NCBI RefSeq assembly: GCF_000003605.2
Contig: NW_003108592.1
Location: forward strand, 74,902-96,917
Reading direction: 5' to 3'
DNA: 22,016 bases
Source of the DNA: Saccoglossus kowalevskii
Taxonomy: Eukaryota; Hemichordata; Enteropneusta; Harrimaniidae
Part shown: positions 9,833 through 19,710 of the stretch, one piece after another
Position numbering within the stretch: the stretch's first letter is position 1
How the letters are laid out: each line of letters opens with the position of its first letter
Notes under the pieces: generated by a model
What the model was told of the DNA's origin: nothing
Databases searched by the model: none
What the model saw: the letters and a program-made list of their open reading frames with translations, nothing else
Translations under genes and position numbers: made by a program

Positions 9833-12233
9833 ACGTTACGGGTATGCATTGATTTCTGTTGGTTTAATTAATAGTCATTTTCGGATAAAATACATCTTAT
9901 CAATCAGGATGGCTAGCCCGCATTTTCTAGGAAACCTAACGAACGACTGAGGGGTGAATCAAACCAGCGACCTGGCAGTTCGAGTAGAATATTAATACTC
10001 TCAACAGGAAAGCAGCAGACTTGGGAGTGATGAAGAGAATAAAGTTGATTCAGATCTTTGAGCGAAACACAATCTGGAGTCAAAAAGAGAACCTGCATCT
10101 TCTCATACGGCCAGTCCGTGTTCCACCACTCAGCACGTTTTGATTTTGCAGTTTCGATTATTTCCTAATTCCGATGGTAATTAGGATTTCCAGCCATCCG
10201 TATCTCTTAGTCTTTTTAGGTGAGAGTAATTCAAGCCGATGTCCGCTTCATACCGCTAATCAAGTTGAACGCCATCGGTTGAGTTGTTCCCGTTCACCAC
10301 ATGGCCAAATTAGAGAACATGGCCGTGTCAGGTTTCGTATTAAGTAGGCACTCGAGTCAATGAGGCAAATGAATCAAAATTACCGTCATCATTTTGCTAG
10401 GTAAAGCGTAGACAAAAATGACCATCGACATATCGTGTCTTACACGTGGGAAGTTATGATTTCCTTCCATTCACACTATCCAGCAAATAAGTATACAAAT
10501 CGAATAAATCATTTGTTGTTATTGGCATATAGTGTTATGTTTACAACTCACAATGTTGTGACATCCAAGTCGGCAGCTTGCACCAACGCTTCTCTGCTTC
10601 ATTGCCACCGTAAAACAATACCTAAAACAGTCACTTAACATATCTTCGACACGTGTCTCATGCGCCTAAAAAGCCGACACCGCGAAATCGATGTTTTTTT
10701 CCTTTCCGCTTCTAAACACATGTTATCGAAAATGAAGAACTCAACTTTATTTTCCGTCAAACGGATTTCTAGCTGTATTACAATTCGTTAATTCCACTCA
10801 ATCATCGACTTTTGGGAACTTTTTTGAATAAAAAGTAGTTCCGATATGATTTTTTTTATCATAGTGTTTTGAATAACGGCATAAAATGAAATAAAGTCAA
10901 AAAATATGATCACACACATGGTTAAAAACAGTGGTCCTCGCGACTATGATACATAATGTACTACGCAGAGGAAAGTATGCGTTTGAGAGATGAACGTGTG
11001 TATTTACCGTCCGTTATCTAGTTTTGGTAAGCATGTCTATTGCCTTTCCTGTACTTAAATTGTATTGTGGTGTTTGCAAATATTATCATCGATATCCTTC
11101 GTGTTAGCTTCGTGACTGTTACATCACATACTGTGGTGTAGGCATACAATCGAACAAGCACCGCCACCAGCATTGCAGTGCATTAAGTAATTATTTAAAA
11201 AGAGGTGAAAATTCAAACGAATTTTTAAAACTAAAGCCGGACTATGGGTTTTTTTTCTCATGTCATGCTGAATAAAATTACCTTAAAGTTTGTGTTACAA
11301 AATAAATATATAGGTGAAACGGGCAGCCGGAAAAAAACAAGCATGTGCAGCCCAGGTATTAGCATACATACACGTCATGTTACACGTCGATGTTTTCATT
11401 TATTTATGTGTTCATTATATGGATTAGAAAAAAATACTAAAACATATCAATAAATGCAGCGTTTTTAAGAGAAGAAATGAATATAACGTCTGGTCTTCTA
11501 TTGTTAAAATCGTATTTGTCGCAGACAACAAAATCACTACTATTATCAATCGTATGTTTACATATTATAGCATTGTGGGTATATTTGAATATCGCGACGT
11601 ATGAGAAATCACGTGAGTGTGAGTAGCCAATCATGTCACTTATAATATATCACATTAATTTTATTTTTAAGAAATTTACTGAAAGAGTAATTCGCACAAT
11701 ATGCTAACGCTGTTACATTATTATGTGCATTCATGGATGACGTCACGTTGAATAAGAATAACGCATCTATAAACAAGTCATTGCCGCCATCAATGCGTTC
11801 CTGTGGTTTTCCCACGTGACCTTACCCTGTCAGATCCACATTTCGTTTTAGTGTTTTGTCCCTGGTAGCACGGAAACAATTAAATTAAATGATCATCAGC
11901 ACAGGGAGTATCGACACTCGTTGGCTTACTACTCAATCTATGATAGACATCCCGCCGGTGGCTTTAGTGCACCTACTGGCATGATAGTCAATAAACGACA
12001 AGCAGAATATTGTTAGTAGTCAGTGTATTTTGATATACAACGAGCAGGCAACCGGTATCTGTCTCGTGGTATTGGAGAATCATCTAAAACATGTCTTCTC
12101 GCTCTCACCCACAAACCACAATACATTAATCGACATTCTATTTTTGTTAAGATGTGTATCAAAACCAACGAGAATTAATTGGACTTGAAATTTATTTTCC
12201 CGCTAAAACTTGCCCATAAATTTTGTTGTTTCA
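9833..12233. other. Intergenic stretch
   Basis: No supported gene. Minor open frames at 9913-10098 (minus), 10435-10638 (plus), 11244-11453 (plus) and 11437-11634 (minus) have no recognised domain. One perfect TGACGTCA palindrome is at 11738-11745. The rest is AT-rich spacer upstream of the myogenic gene and could contain enhancers that cannot be seen by eye. Confidence 0.45.
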
Positions 12234-12261
12234 AAAATAAATAAATAAATAAATAAATAAA
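12234..12261. repeat. (AAAT)n microsatellite, short
   Basis: About seven AAAT/TAAA units, the same motif as the long array at 1452-1564. Confidence 0.9.
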
Positions 12262-12703
12262 GGCATTGTCGGTTTAAATCATGTGACAGGTCACCATCCA
12301 CAAAGTGTTGAAATGTCACCTTCAACTTTGCTACAACCAGCAGACGATAGTAACATGTGTTAAAACAATAAATAGGGAAACATCAGGAAAATACGACGAT
12401 GATTGCAGAGACTCAGATATGCCCCCAAACAGATACCTTACACCTTACCACCATACTAACGGTATTTAGTATAACGACTCAAGTGACATTCCGCCCACCA
12501 GTTTTATTGGAAGCACGTTTGCCAAACGCTGGAAGCGGCTTCGAAAATTCCAAGACTTCGAGAAATCTCAATAACTTTATTGAGTGGAATCCAAACCATT
12601 ATTCATATGGCTCCGCTTACGTCATTATACGAGGTCGTCTGCTGTATCTGGCTGTTTGCCATTGTAAAGCTAATCTACCCCAACGTGGTGTTGGTGACCC
12701 GGT

Positions 12704-12835
12704 CGCCTGGTGGTGAACTCGTCGTCTGCCTATAACCCGGTCGTCGCCCGGGTGCAATCCGACTGCCTGGTGGTGAACTCGTCGTCTGCTTGCAACCCAG
12801 TCGTCGCCTGGGTGCAGATAGGTCACCTGGTCATA
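12704..12835. repeat. 60-bp GC-rich minisatellite
   Basis: Two full units of exactly 60 bp (12704-12763 and 12764-12823) are followed by a truncated one beginning near 12824, with degenerate pieces (CTGCGAATAACC, GCAACCTGG) to about 12903. Each unit contains GCCTGGTGGTGAACTCGTCG and CGGGTGCA/TGGGTGCA blocks. Because 60 is divisible by three, both flanking open frames read through. On the minus strand (12617-12865) this produces a 20-residue peptide repeat of the type LHPGDDxVxxRRRVHHQA. No family is recognised and the frame is probably incidental. Confidence 0.85.
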
Positions 12836-12903
12836 CTGTGGAACTGATCGCCTGCGAATAACCAATCAAACATTCGTCTGCTTGCCTTAGGCTGCAACCT
12901 GGT

Positions 12904-15054
12904 AGCCAAAAATAACGTCTTCACCTTCGAATACCAACTTGTTTATTTTTAATTTATTCCCTTTAAACAAATCTGTGTTCATGTACTCCGTATGGAATTC
13001 TTTACCACGCCAAAATAATCATATTTCGTTTGATTATGCGAATCAAAATTTGTATAAAAAAATTTCAAATCGCAAAAGTGTTGCAGCATGGCCGTAAATG
13101 CCGATGTGACATTTGATATACGATTATAATATATATGACGTCATCAATGTTGGATATGGGACGGTGAGGTATAAACCTGTAGTTGGGAAACTATGAATAT
13201 AATCGATAAAATGAAATAATAATTGGAATGAAACGCTGTATGAAGTAATGTGTCAATATTGTTATAAATTACATCTTACTTCTGTGGTTGTGTGACGTCA
13301 TACTACGTAGTGATCGGCCACAAGAGTTACCGTGAACCTCAATAACCAGAACACCTCACGGTTGGAGTCTTCTCAAACATTCAGGTTGTCACGAATCGTG
13401 CGTATTCGTATGAATGATCTCTGAGATGGATTTATTCTGAGCGCACATGACGAGAATTCTTGCTACGAATGAGTGTGAATCTACTGTCAAGATAGCGACA
13501 GCAAATGAATTTCGAACAACAAATCAAATACTAGGAATCCGAAACAATCACTAGCATTCATTTGAACCGGAAATTGTTGACATTTGAACGTATTTGCAAT
13601 AATTTTCACAATTCACACATATATCAATCAAATACGTCATACAATAGTTCAAAAGTACGGATCCACTAAAAAAGAGATTACCATGGATTCATATCCACAC
13701 ACATGTGATCCACGCGAGTAGATGACCAGCTTGGGTAACTATTCAACGCTGACAACGGACAACATTTACCGTACATCGCCCAAATAACAATTATCTGTTT
13801 GATACACTACCATCTTGTATTTATTCCATTGAAGTCTAAAATGTTCGTGGCATGTTTCAATTACCGGAGAAACCAACCGAAGACAGATATTGTTGTCATG
13901 TGAAATTTGAAAAACAAAACAAACGAAAAAAAAAAAAAAAAAAAAAAGGCGAGGGAATAGTACTTGACAGATCGGAGAAGACATGCATTACAAGCTCAGC
14001 TTGCCAAATGTTAAACTCTTTTCTCTGATGATGCATTGAACATATTGTATTGACACAGAACCACTACGTAGTACTGCGAAGAGAGCCTGCAGAAATGTTT
14101 AACAGAACGTTACTCAGGCTGTGAATGTTTTAACGTAATTGATCACTAATTTTAAACCGCACAAACTTAGATATAGATCGTCACACTTTGTAATCTGAAC
14201 TTTGTGGATATCGCTTAAATCAGGACTTTGCTTTTTTTCACGTTTTTGTTCTCGTTACTGCAGAACTCACGTTACGGTAATGAAATGGACTTTAGTTTGC
14301 AGAACGGTGGCGATTTTGACAATTAAATGCGTTGCGCGCATTATCGATAATTGAACAATTATCAACACTATTTTCAGAAAATTAATAGTTGAAAAAATTA
14401 AAAATTCAAACTGTGAAATTTTTGCGTCATTAAATTGTCATATGTATTATGAATATGAACAAATCAACATTGAATTTTATAAACTACGAATTCATCATGT
14501 TCGTTCTGTAATTTATTTTTAGTTTTAAGACATCATTACACCATGTCGTGTCCTTCCAGTGTAGTTTGCTGCGGTGACTCACACAGCGTACTGTGGGAGT
14601 TCCATGGCCATCATAATAGCTGGAACCATACAATACAATCAGAATGCCTGATACACTTTATCGCTGTTTGTAGTTGACAACAGAAGGAAAATATATAACA
14701 CAAAAACAGGTTGTCTGTCATCTGTCAATCATGAACCAATCAGTGCACATGGTTCTGACCGCATGTTAGCGATCATGAAGTGACGTCATTCCTTGGTATG
14801 GTTTCATTTATATCGGCTTCTTCTTTTATCATGGTACGATTCGATGGACGACACTTTTTATGATTTTTCCAGTTCTGATATGCTAGCATATATTGAAGAT
14901 ATAATTAAGGCAATTCCATTGTAATGCAAGCTTTGTAATTACTGGTAATCCCACAGAGTAATATATTAATATTATGGAAGAGAACATATATAATAATACG
15001 GACATTTAATGAACTTTTATAGGAATTTAGAACAGTATCATATCACTCAAAATA
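12904..15054. other. Intergenic stretch
   Basis: No supported gene. It contains a 22-base poly-A tract at 13926-13947 and perfect TGACGTCA palindromes at 13136-13143, 13293-13300 and 14781-14788. The palindrome at 13136 continues TCAATGT, as in several units of the 40-bp minisatellite at 16821. Confidence 0.45.
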
Positions 15055-15261
15055 CTGTAAAGGGGGTAATTATTCACTGGGTTTTAATTTAGCTTATTTC
15101 GCTGACTGGAAAATGCGCTAAATTAAAACCCAGTGAATATGTAAAATTTAGCATAGAACACATTATCTAAATGACGAAACCGTGAATTTAAAACCCACTG
15201 AATATGCCTGAAATGGCAAATCAGTGAAATTTAAACCCAGTGAAAATTAGTCATTTTACAG
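15055..15261. mobile_element. TA-flanked MITE with internal hairpin (mariner-like ends)
   Basis: This 207-bp element is bounded by CTGTAAA (15055-15061) and TTTACAG (15255-15261) and flanked on each side by TA (15053-15054 and 15262-15263), the target duplication typical of Tc1/mariner insertions. The terminal repeats extend, imperfectly, about 28 bp into a CACTGGG block. Inside, a perfect 23-bp inverted repeat (15071-15093 with 15117-15139) encloses a 23-nt loop. The motif AAACCCASTGAA occurs four times, one of them inverted. There is no coding capacity, so it is a non-autonomous element. Confidence 0.85.
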
Positions 15262-15761
15262 TATGGTACTTTCAGTCAATGTCACCAAATATTAATCTAG
15301 GGGTGTCAAACATTACTATGGACACAAGCTGGGAAAAGAAATACAATGATTATTCTGACATTTCTCAATACTGCCTAATAATGACATGAAAGTATGAAGA
15401 ATGTGATGTTTGATTCAGTTGACGACTTGTTTGTTACAGTACCACGTGGTATGTTTGTTCGAGTACGTCACACCTGATTTCTCGTTCGTAGCCAGCCAGT
15501 CACGTGACTGATGAAACGATCGTTCTCCTAATACCTACATATCACACCAATGCATGGCAGATAAATTCTTGATATGAAACACCGCAGAATCCAGAAATAT
15601 TTGCATTCACCATGTATGTCATAAAACGACTGCGAACGAGCCCACAAGTTCATGGCGACAGAACATCAAGCTAACACATATCTATTTGTCAAATTTTCTT
15701 ATTTTTTTGAAAATAACATAATTAATGTTATATGTTTAAAATGCAATAAAGATGCGAACAT
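15262..15761. other. Intergenic stretch between two mobile elements
   Basis: AT-rich sequence with no open frame of interest. One CACGTGAC-type E-box lies at about 15502. No repeat character was recognised. Confidence 0.4.
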
Positions 15762-16052
15762 TTAAAGGGCGGTAGTCGTCGCACATTTGTGTTGATAAAC
15801 ATTGATTTTCCCACAATTCAATGCGCTCTTCTAATATAAATCACAAGTATGAGCTTGACCTGGGTGCGACTTGCACTAATTACCGCTGGTGGCTCATTCG
15901 ATACCTTCCAATTACCTGAAAAGTCCTAATTAAAGCTTTGTAACGTTTCAGTTTGTATTAGTTGATCTGCGCAACAGTCAAAGTCGCCATCTTTGTTTAT
16001 ATGAAATATATATATCTTGCGCATGCGTGGCGCGACGACTACCGCCCTTTAA
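15762..16052. mobile_element. 291-bp MITE with perfect 21-bp TTAA-ended terminal repeats
   Basis: The first 21 bases (15762-15782, beginning TTAAAGGGCGGTAGTCG) are perfectly repeated in reverse complement at 16032-16052. Both ends carry TTAA, consistent with a piggyBac-type target site, although a shorter target duplication with longer termini cannot be excluded. The interior is AT-rich and non-coding. The termini resemble those of the two short elements at 648-763 and 3656-3785. The perfect ends suggest this copy is younger than those two. Confidence 0.85.
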
Positions 16053-16820
16053 TATTGTTTGATACTGCATGTTGATGACTACATCGTACTAAGATTATTC
16101 ATATCCAGGAAACGTTTTATTGTACATACACACATCTCAGTGAGTGTTCGTTCGATGAAAAATGACGAAATCATGCGCACCGGTCTTTTAGTACGTACAA
16201 TAACAATCAATGCGCATGTTTTGTGTTCTGCAAACGCAACATTTTTATGGAGTATATTTTATGAAGTATCGAACAACAATATTACAGATATATGTTTAAA
16301 GTGAGCTCTCGTATGTATTGTTTGGTATCAGAGAAAAATAGCGAAAACAAAGCGACTGGTTAAGTCCAGCTATTATTGAAAGTTGAATTCACACTTTACA
16401 TATATGTGAAAGATCACACCAGTGGGAGATAAAAACATAAAATGTGTACAAATAATGTTGTTTTAGCTAAAAAGATATATTAAAACTAGATAACCTGGCA
16501 TAACTTTTCTCGCTCGTTTCATTTTGAGAGTACTGGAAGGTCTTATCCCTTATCCATCATTGTTACTGACCTTCAAGGAAAAACAAAACCCCCTAACTCC
16601 TAACTGTATAGTGTTTACAAATACAGCTTAATTTAGGAGAGGTCACTTAAATTCTTATTCTGCAGTAATTTTTCATTACTCATCCACAATCTCAACATTG
16701 GATGGATCAGAGTGAATGGAACTTCACAGATTTGAAAAGCGGCTCAATTACATTGATAGAGGGCGCAACACGCAAATTCGCCTTGGCACAATGCTTTATG
16801 GATAACATTTCTATTTACAT
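16053..16820. other. Intergenic stretch
   Basis: A plus-strand open frame at 16059-16304 has no recognised domain and no supporting signals. Nothing else was identified. Confidence 0.4.
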
Positions 16821-17165
16821 TTTCATCATCAGTGTAAATATGCCACAATGTTACTGACATTGACGTCATCAGTGTAAATATGCCACAATGTTACTGACAT
16901 TGACGTCATCAGTGTAAATGTGCCACAATTTTACTGACATTGACGTCATCAATGTAAATGTGCCACAATTTTACTGACTTTGACGTCATCAATGTAAATG
17001 TGCCACAATTTTACTGACTTTGACGTCATCAGTGTAAATATGCCACAATTTTACTGACATTGACGTCATCAATGTAAATGTGCCACAATTTTACTGACAT
17101 TGACGTCATCAATGTAAATGTGCCACAATTTTACTGACTTTGACATCACAGTAAATATGCCAAAC
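16821..17165. repeat. 40-bp minisatellite carrying a CRE palindrome in most units
   Basis: Eight full units of exactly 40 bp start at 16821, 16861, 16901, 16941, 16981, 17021, 17061 and 17101, with a ninth degenerate partial at 17141. The seven units from 16861 to 17101 each begin with the perfect 8-bp palindrome TGACGTCA (the CREB/ATF consensus), followed by TCARTGTAAATRTGCCACAA and TTACTGAC-type blocks. Units differ by a few linked changes (AGTG/AATG, ATATG/ATGTG, GACAT/GACTT). The flanking units at both ends lack the palindrome. A diverged unit with an intact TGACGTCA is at 17218-17251, and another fragment spans the stop-codon end of the fibrinogen gene near 17923-17962. Confidence 0.93.
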
Positions 17166-17957
17166 TTCCACTACCAATTACGCCATCAAAAAATGCAAGT
17201 CACAATTATAGTGACATTGACGTCATTAACATCATTGTAAATATGACAAAAAACTAAATTCAATTCCACACATTTAATACACATACGATTAGGCATGGTT
17301 GCTGGGTGCGGCGTTAGTGGAGGTCAGTAAACCATTTATTAAAATCATTAGAGATAAACACCTTTTTTGGTCATATGACTCATTTTTCTGGTCGTGCGAT
17401 TATTTCAGCAAATCCACTCATACCCTTTATATCTCGTGCGATTATCTTTACAAATACACACAAATTGTACGAGATAATAAAAAATCGATCTTAAAGCGGG
17501 AATTGAATCGAACTGCGCACGCGCGGGAATTAAATCCCAAACGATGAAAAACGCAAAGGCTCATGGGTACGCGCTTGTTTGTAAACAATAACACGCTATG
17601 TCCACCTGACGCATGCGCAGGTGACGACACCCCCGATTCAACAATCAGAGTTGCGATAATACTGACGAGAGCATACCTTCAAATCACACAGTTATCTTAT
17701 TTATACACTGTACAGCATACAAAAACGTACAAGATGATAAGCAGTCGCTGAAAATTATCAAGAACCTGAGCTCACCGGTGATAACACGTTCAAATAGGCA
17801 CCGTAAGTTATTTTCAAAAGCTGGTAAACAAGAAACGTGTCAAATACCGCATTAGAACACGACAAAATATAAGCATCTAAATAAACACGATACATAAACA
17901 AATTAATAAACAACTATAAATTCTAGTGACATTGACATTATCAGCGCGAATATGCCG
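17166..17957. other. 3' flank of the fibrinogen-domain gene
   Basis: This is the downstream side of a minus-strand gene. The nearest minus-strand AATAAA seen is the complement of 17335-17340, about 620 bp after the stop, so the 3' UTR may cover much of this region. A GC-richer patch at 17510-17640 includes CACCTG (17603-17608) and its inverted copy CAGGTG (17618-17623) around a central GCATGC. Overlapping open frames on both strands (17299-17751) have no domain. Confidence 0.4.
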
Positions 17958-18199
17958 TTATTTCATCGATGGTCGTATTTTCATTTCAATCATTTTAAGG
18001 CCGTAATCTGCCCCTCTCCACGTATTCCACGAATCGTTAGCGTCGTCACGTGAATTGTGCCCTCCTGCATATTTTCCATTCAAGTTCGACCAATGGCAGT
18101 GGTTGTACCACCAAGCACCGTATGACGTCACTGCGCAATTGTTGTTGTCTCTGTCTTTAGTGGCGAATTCCATGTCGTTATGATAACTCAACGAATCAC
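17958..18199 (-). CDS. FReD gene exon C (domain C-terminus and stop)
   Basis: The exon is 242 bp, with acceptor CTCTCAG before GTGATTCG. It encodes the Asp-rich calcium-site segment, the last two conserved Cys (NNNCAV and NHCHW), SNLNGKY and the terminal MIEMKIRPSMK. A perfect TGACGTCA lies inside the coding sequence at 18123-18130. Confidence 0.95.
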
Positions 18200-19249
18200 C
18201 TGAGAGTATGGTTTCAAATGGAAATGTAATACAACACATTAATAATGTAACATCTCGAATTGATAATGTGAGATCTCGTACTAATAATGTAAAATATTGT
18301 AGTGACTATTGATCTCGAATTAATAATCTTGTATTGACAGTGTGAGATTTCGTATTAATAATGTAAAATATTGTAGTGACTATTCATCAACTAAGATCTC
18401 GAATTAATAATCTTGTATTGACAGTGTGAGATCTCGTATTGATAATGTGGGATCTCGTATAATGTCATATCTCATACTGTTAATGCGAGATCCCGTATTG
18501 TTAATTTGTGAGATATTAATATTAATAATATTCGTATTAATAATGTATATCAAATCTTTTATTGATTCTGCGATTTCGTATTATTAAAAAAATTCGTATT
18601 GGTAATGTACGATCTCACACTGATCTCGTATCATTTTATTCCACCATATTGTATCGTCCCTATGACATAAAAAGCATAGCACAGAAGTTGAGTAATCAAC
18701 ATATAAGAAGATATCGGACAACAGCTTACCGGCAGTACCGCTATAGTCTCTCACATTCAATTTATAGCCATTTTGTTCGTTTCCAACGCTGAAATGATTG
18801 TATTGCGCACTCGCATGGTTGTTGTCAAAATCCTCCATGTCGATTCTCAGACTATATTCTTTATCTTGATTCGTAAGACTGTGAATGTTATCCAAACCTA
18901 ACCAGAACTCTTCCCTAATATTACCAAAACCAGTTTTGTAATCTATCCATTCGCGATAGAAATCTTCACTGCCGTCGCGTCGCCGCTGAATCACCTAAGT
19001 TGCAAATTAAATTAATTAATCCAAACACTATTTATGTATTTATATCACATAATAACTGAGGCAAGGCTAGCTAATTAATATATATAATTATTTAACATAT
19101 TGTACAAACCGTCCATCCTCCTCCGTCCGTCTTCATGTCACAGTAGACTTTCAATGGTTTGTCTTCACTGACGGTGATTGTATAAACACCACTTACAACC
19201 GATGGCGATTTCAATGAAGTTTCATAACAATCACGGCCAGTCAGCTGCC
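17958..19249 (-). CDS. Fibrinogen-related domain (FReD) protein, three 3'-terminal exons
   Basis: Three spliced exons (19249-19110, 18994-18730, 18199-17958) give about 214 residues forming a complete fibrinogen C-terminal globe, as in ficolins, angiopoietins, tenascins and FIBCD1-type proteins. These are normally secreted or extracellular and bind carbohydrate, acetyl groups or receptors. Visible hallmarks in order: GRDC, GVYTI, VYCDMKTDGGGWTVIQRR, EFWLGLDNIHSLT, FATKDRDNNNCAV (the Ca-site/Cys segment), GAWWYNHCHWSNLNGKY, and MIEMKIRP before the stop. Four Cys match the two conserved disulfides. One N-D-S glycosylation sequon is present. Intron phases agree (phase 0, then phase 1), with GT/AG at every boundary. 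The first exon shown starts with two bases of a split codon, so at least one upstream exon is missing. The stalk that would separate ficolin from angiopoietin or tenascin types is not visible, so no finer name is given. Confidence 0.95.
18240..18620. repeat. Degenerate tandem repeat in the FReD gene's last intron
   Basis: Copies of a roughly 20-bp motif like GAGATCTCGTATTAATAATG recur with many changes. Superimposed is a longer duplication: GTAAAATATTGTAGTGACTA occurs twice (about 18288-18307 and 18362-18381), each followed by a block with CTCGAATTAATAATCTTG and TATTGACAGTGTGAGAT. The array lies wholly inside the intron between exons B and C. Confidence 0.75.
18730..18994 (-). CDS. FReD gene exon B (domain centre)
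   Basis: The exon is 265 bp, with acceptor AACTTAG directly before GTGATTCAG and donor GCCG/gtaagc. It encodes 88 residues plus the first base of a Gly codon, from VIQRRRDGSEDFYREW through WLGLDNIHSLTNQ to VRDYSGTA. This part carries no cysteines, as usual for the middle of the domain. Confidence 0.94.
19110..19249 (-). CDS. FReD gene exon A (domain N-terminus)
   Basis: The exon is 140 bp: two bases finishing a split Gly codon, then 46 codons ending W-T. The acceptor is CCACAG at 19250-19255 after a fairly pyrimidine-rich tract; an in-frame stop just upstream rules out read-through. The donor is ACG/gtttgt (weaker but usable), phase 0. It contains the first conserved Cys (GRDC) and the second (VYCDM). 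Confidence 0.9.
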
Positions 19250-19710
19250 CTGTGGATGGATAATACGAGACTCAAGGCACAGAAGCCAATAAAATTCACA
19301 CACCAAATAAATGTGTGACGTCATCACGAACGTGAGAATCCCGGATAGTTGCGTATTCACATACACAATCCATGATGACGTCACAGTCGTTCGAAATACA
19401 AGCAGAATATATTTTTAAATGTAAACACGTCATACTAGAAATTTATAGTTTTTACGGAATATTTAAATGTGATTCGCAGCTAATACAACAGAATGCCCAA
19501 GCAATACAAAAAATACGGCAATTAAACTTCAAATATATAATGCCAATTCTTATAACATCGCGATATTGCGGCCAATCGGTCGTACATAGTTTAAATTAAA
19601 CCAGAACTCGAATCTTACTTTTAATAGGATTTCGGCTTTTACATCTGTGCACTTCATTAAGTCGCTAGCCAACCAATAAATGCTTTTTGGTTTTATGGAC
19701 AGACTCTCAC
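19250..19710. other. Upstream intron or 5' flank of the FReD exons
   Basis: No exon was recognised. Perfect TGACGTCA palindromes are at 19316-19323 and 19376-19383. A plus-strand open frame (19372-19599) has no domain. Confidence 0.4.

Noticed and set aside
9913..10098. Possible tRNA-derived SINE (a GGTTTGATTC B-box-like string on the minus strand)
   Set aside because: No matching A box at the right distance, no T-arm stem pairing, and no poly-A tail or target duplication.
13926..13947. 22-base poly-A tract as the tail of a retroposed gene
   Set aside because: No recognisable upstream coding or SINE sequence and no clear target-site duplication. Likely a simple A-rich tract.
17490..17545. 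Possible tRNA T-arm (GTTCGATTC on the minus strand)
   Set aside because: The flanking bases do not form a five-base stem, and no acceptor, D or anticodon arms could be drawn.
18562..18792. 76-codon plus-strand open frame over the FReD exon B boundary
   Set aside because: It lies antisense to a confirmed exon and an intronic repeat, and has no domain.
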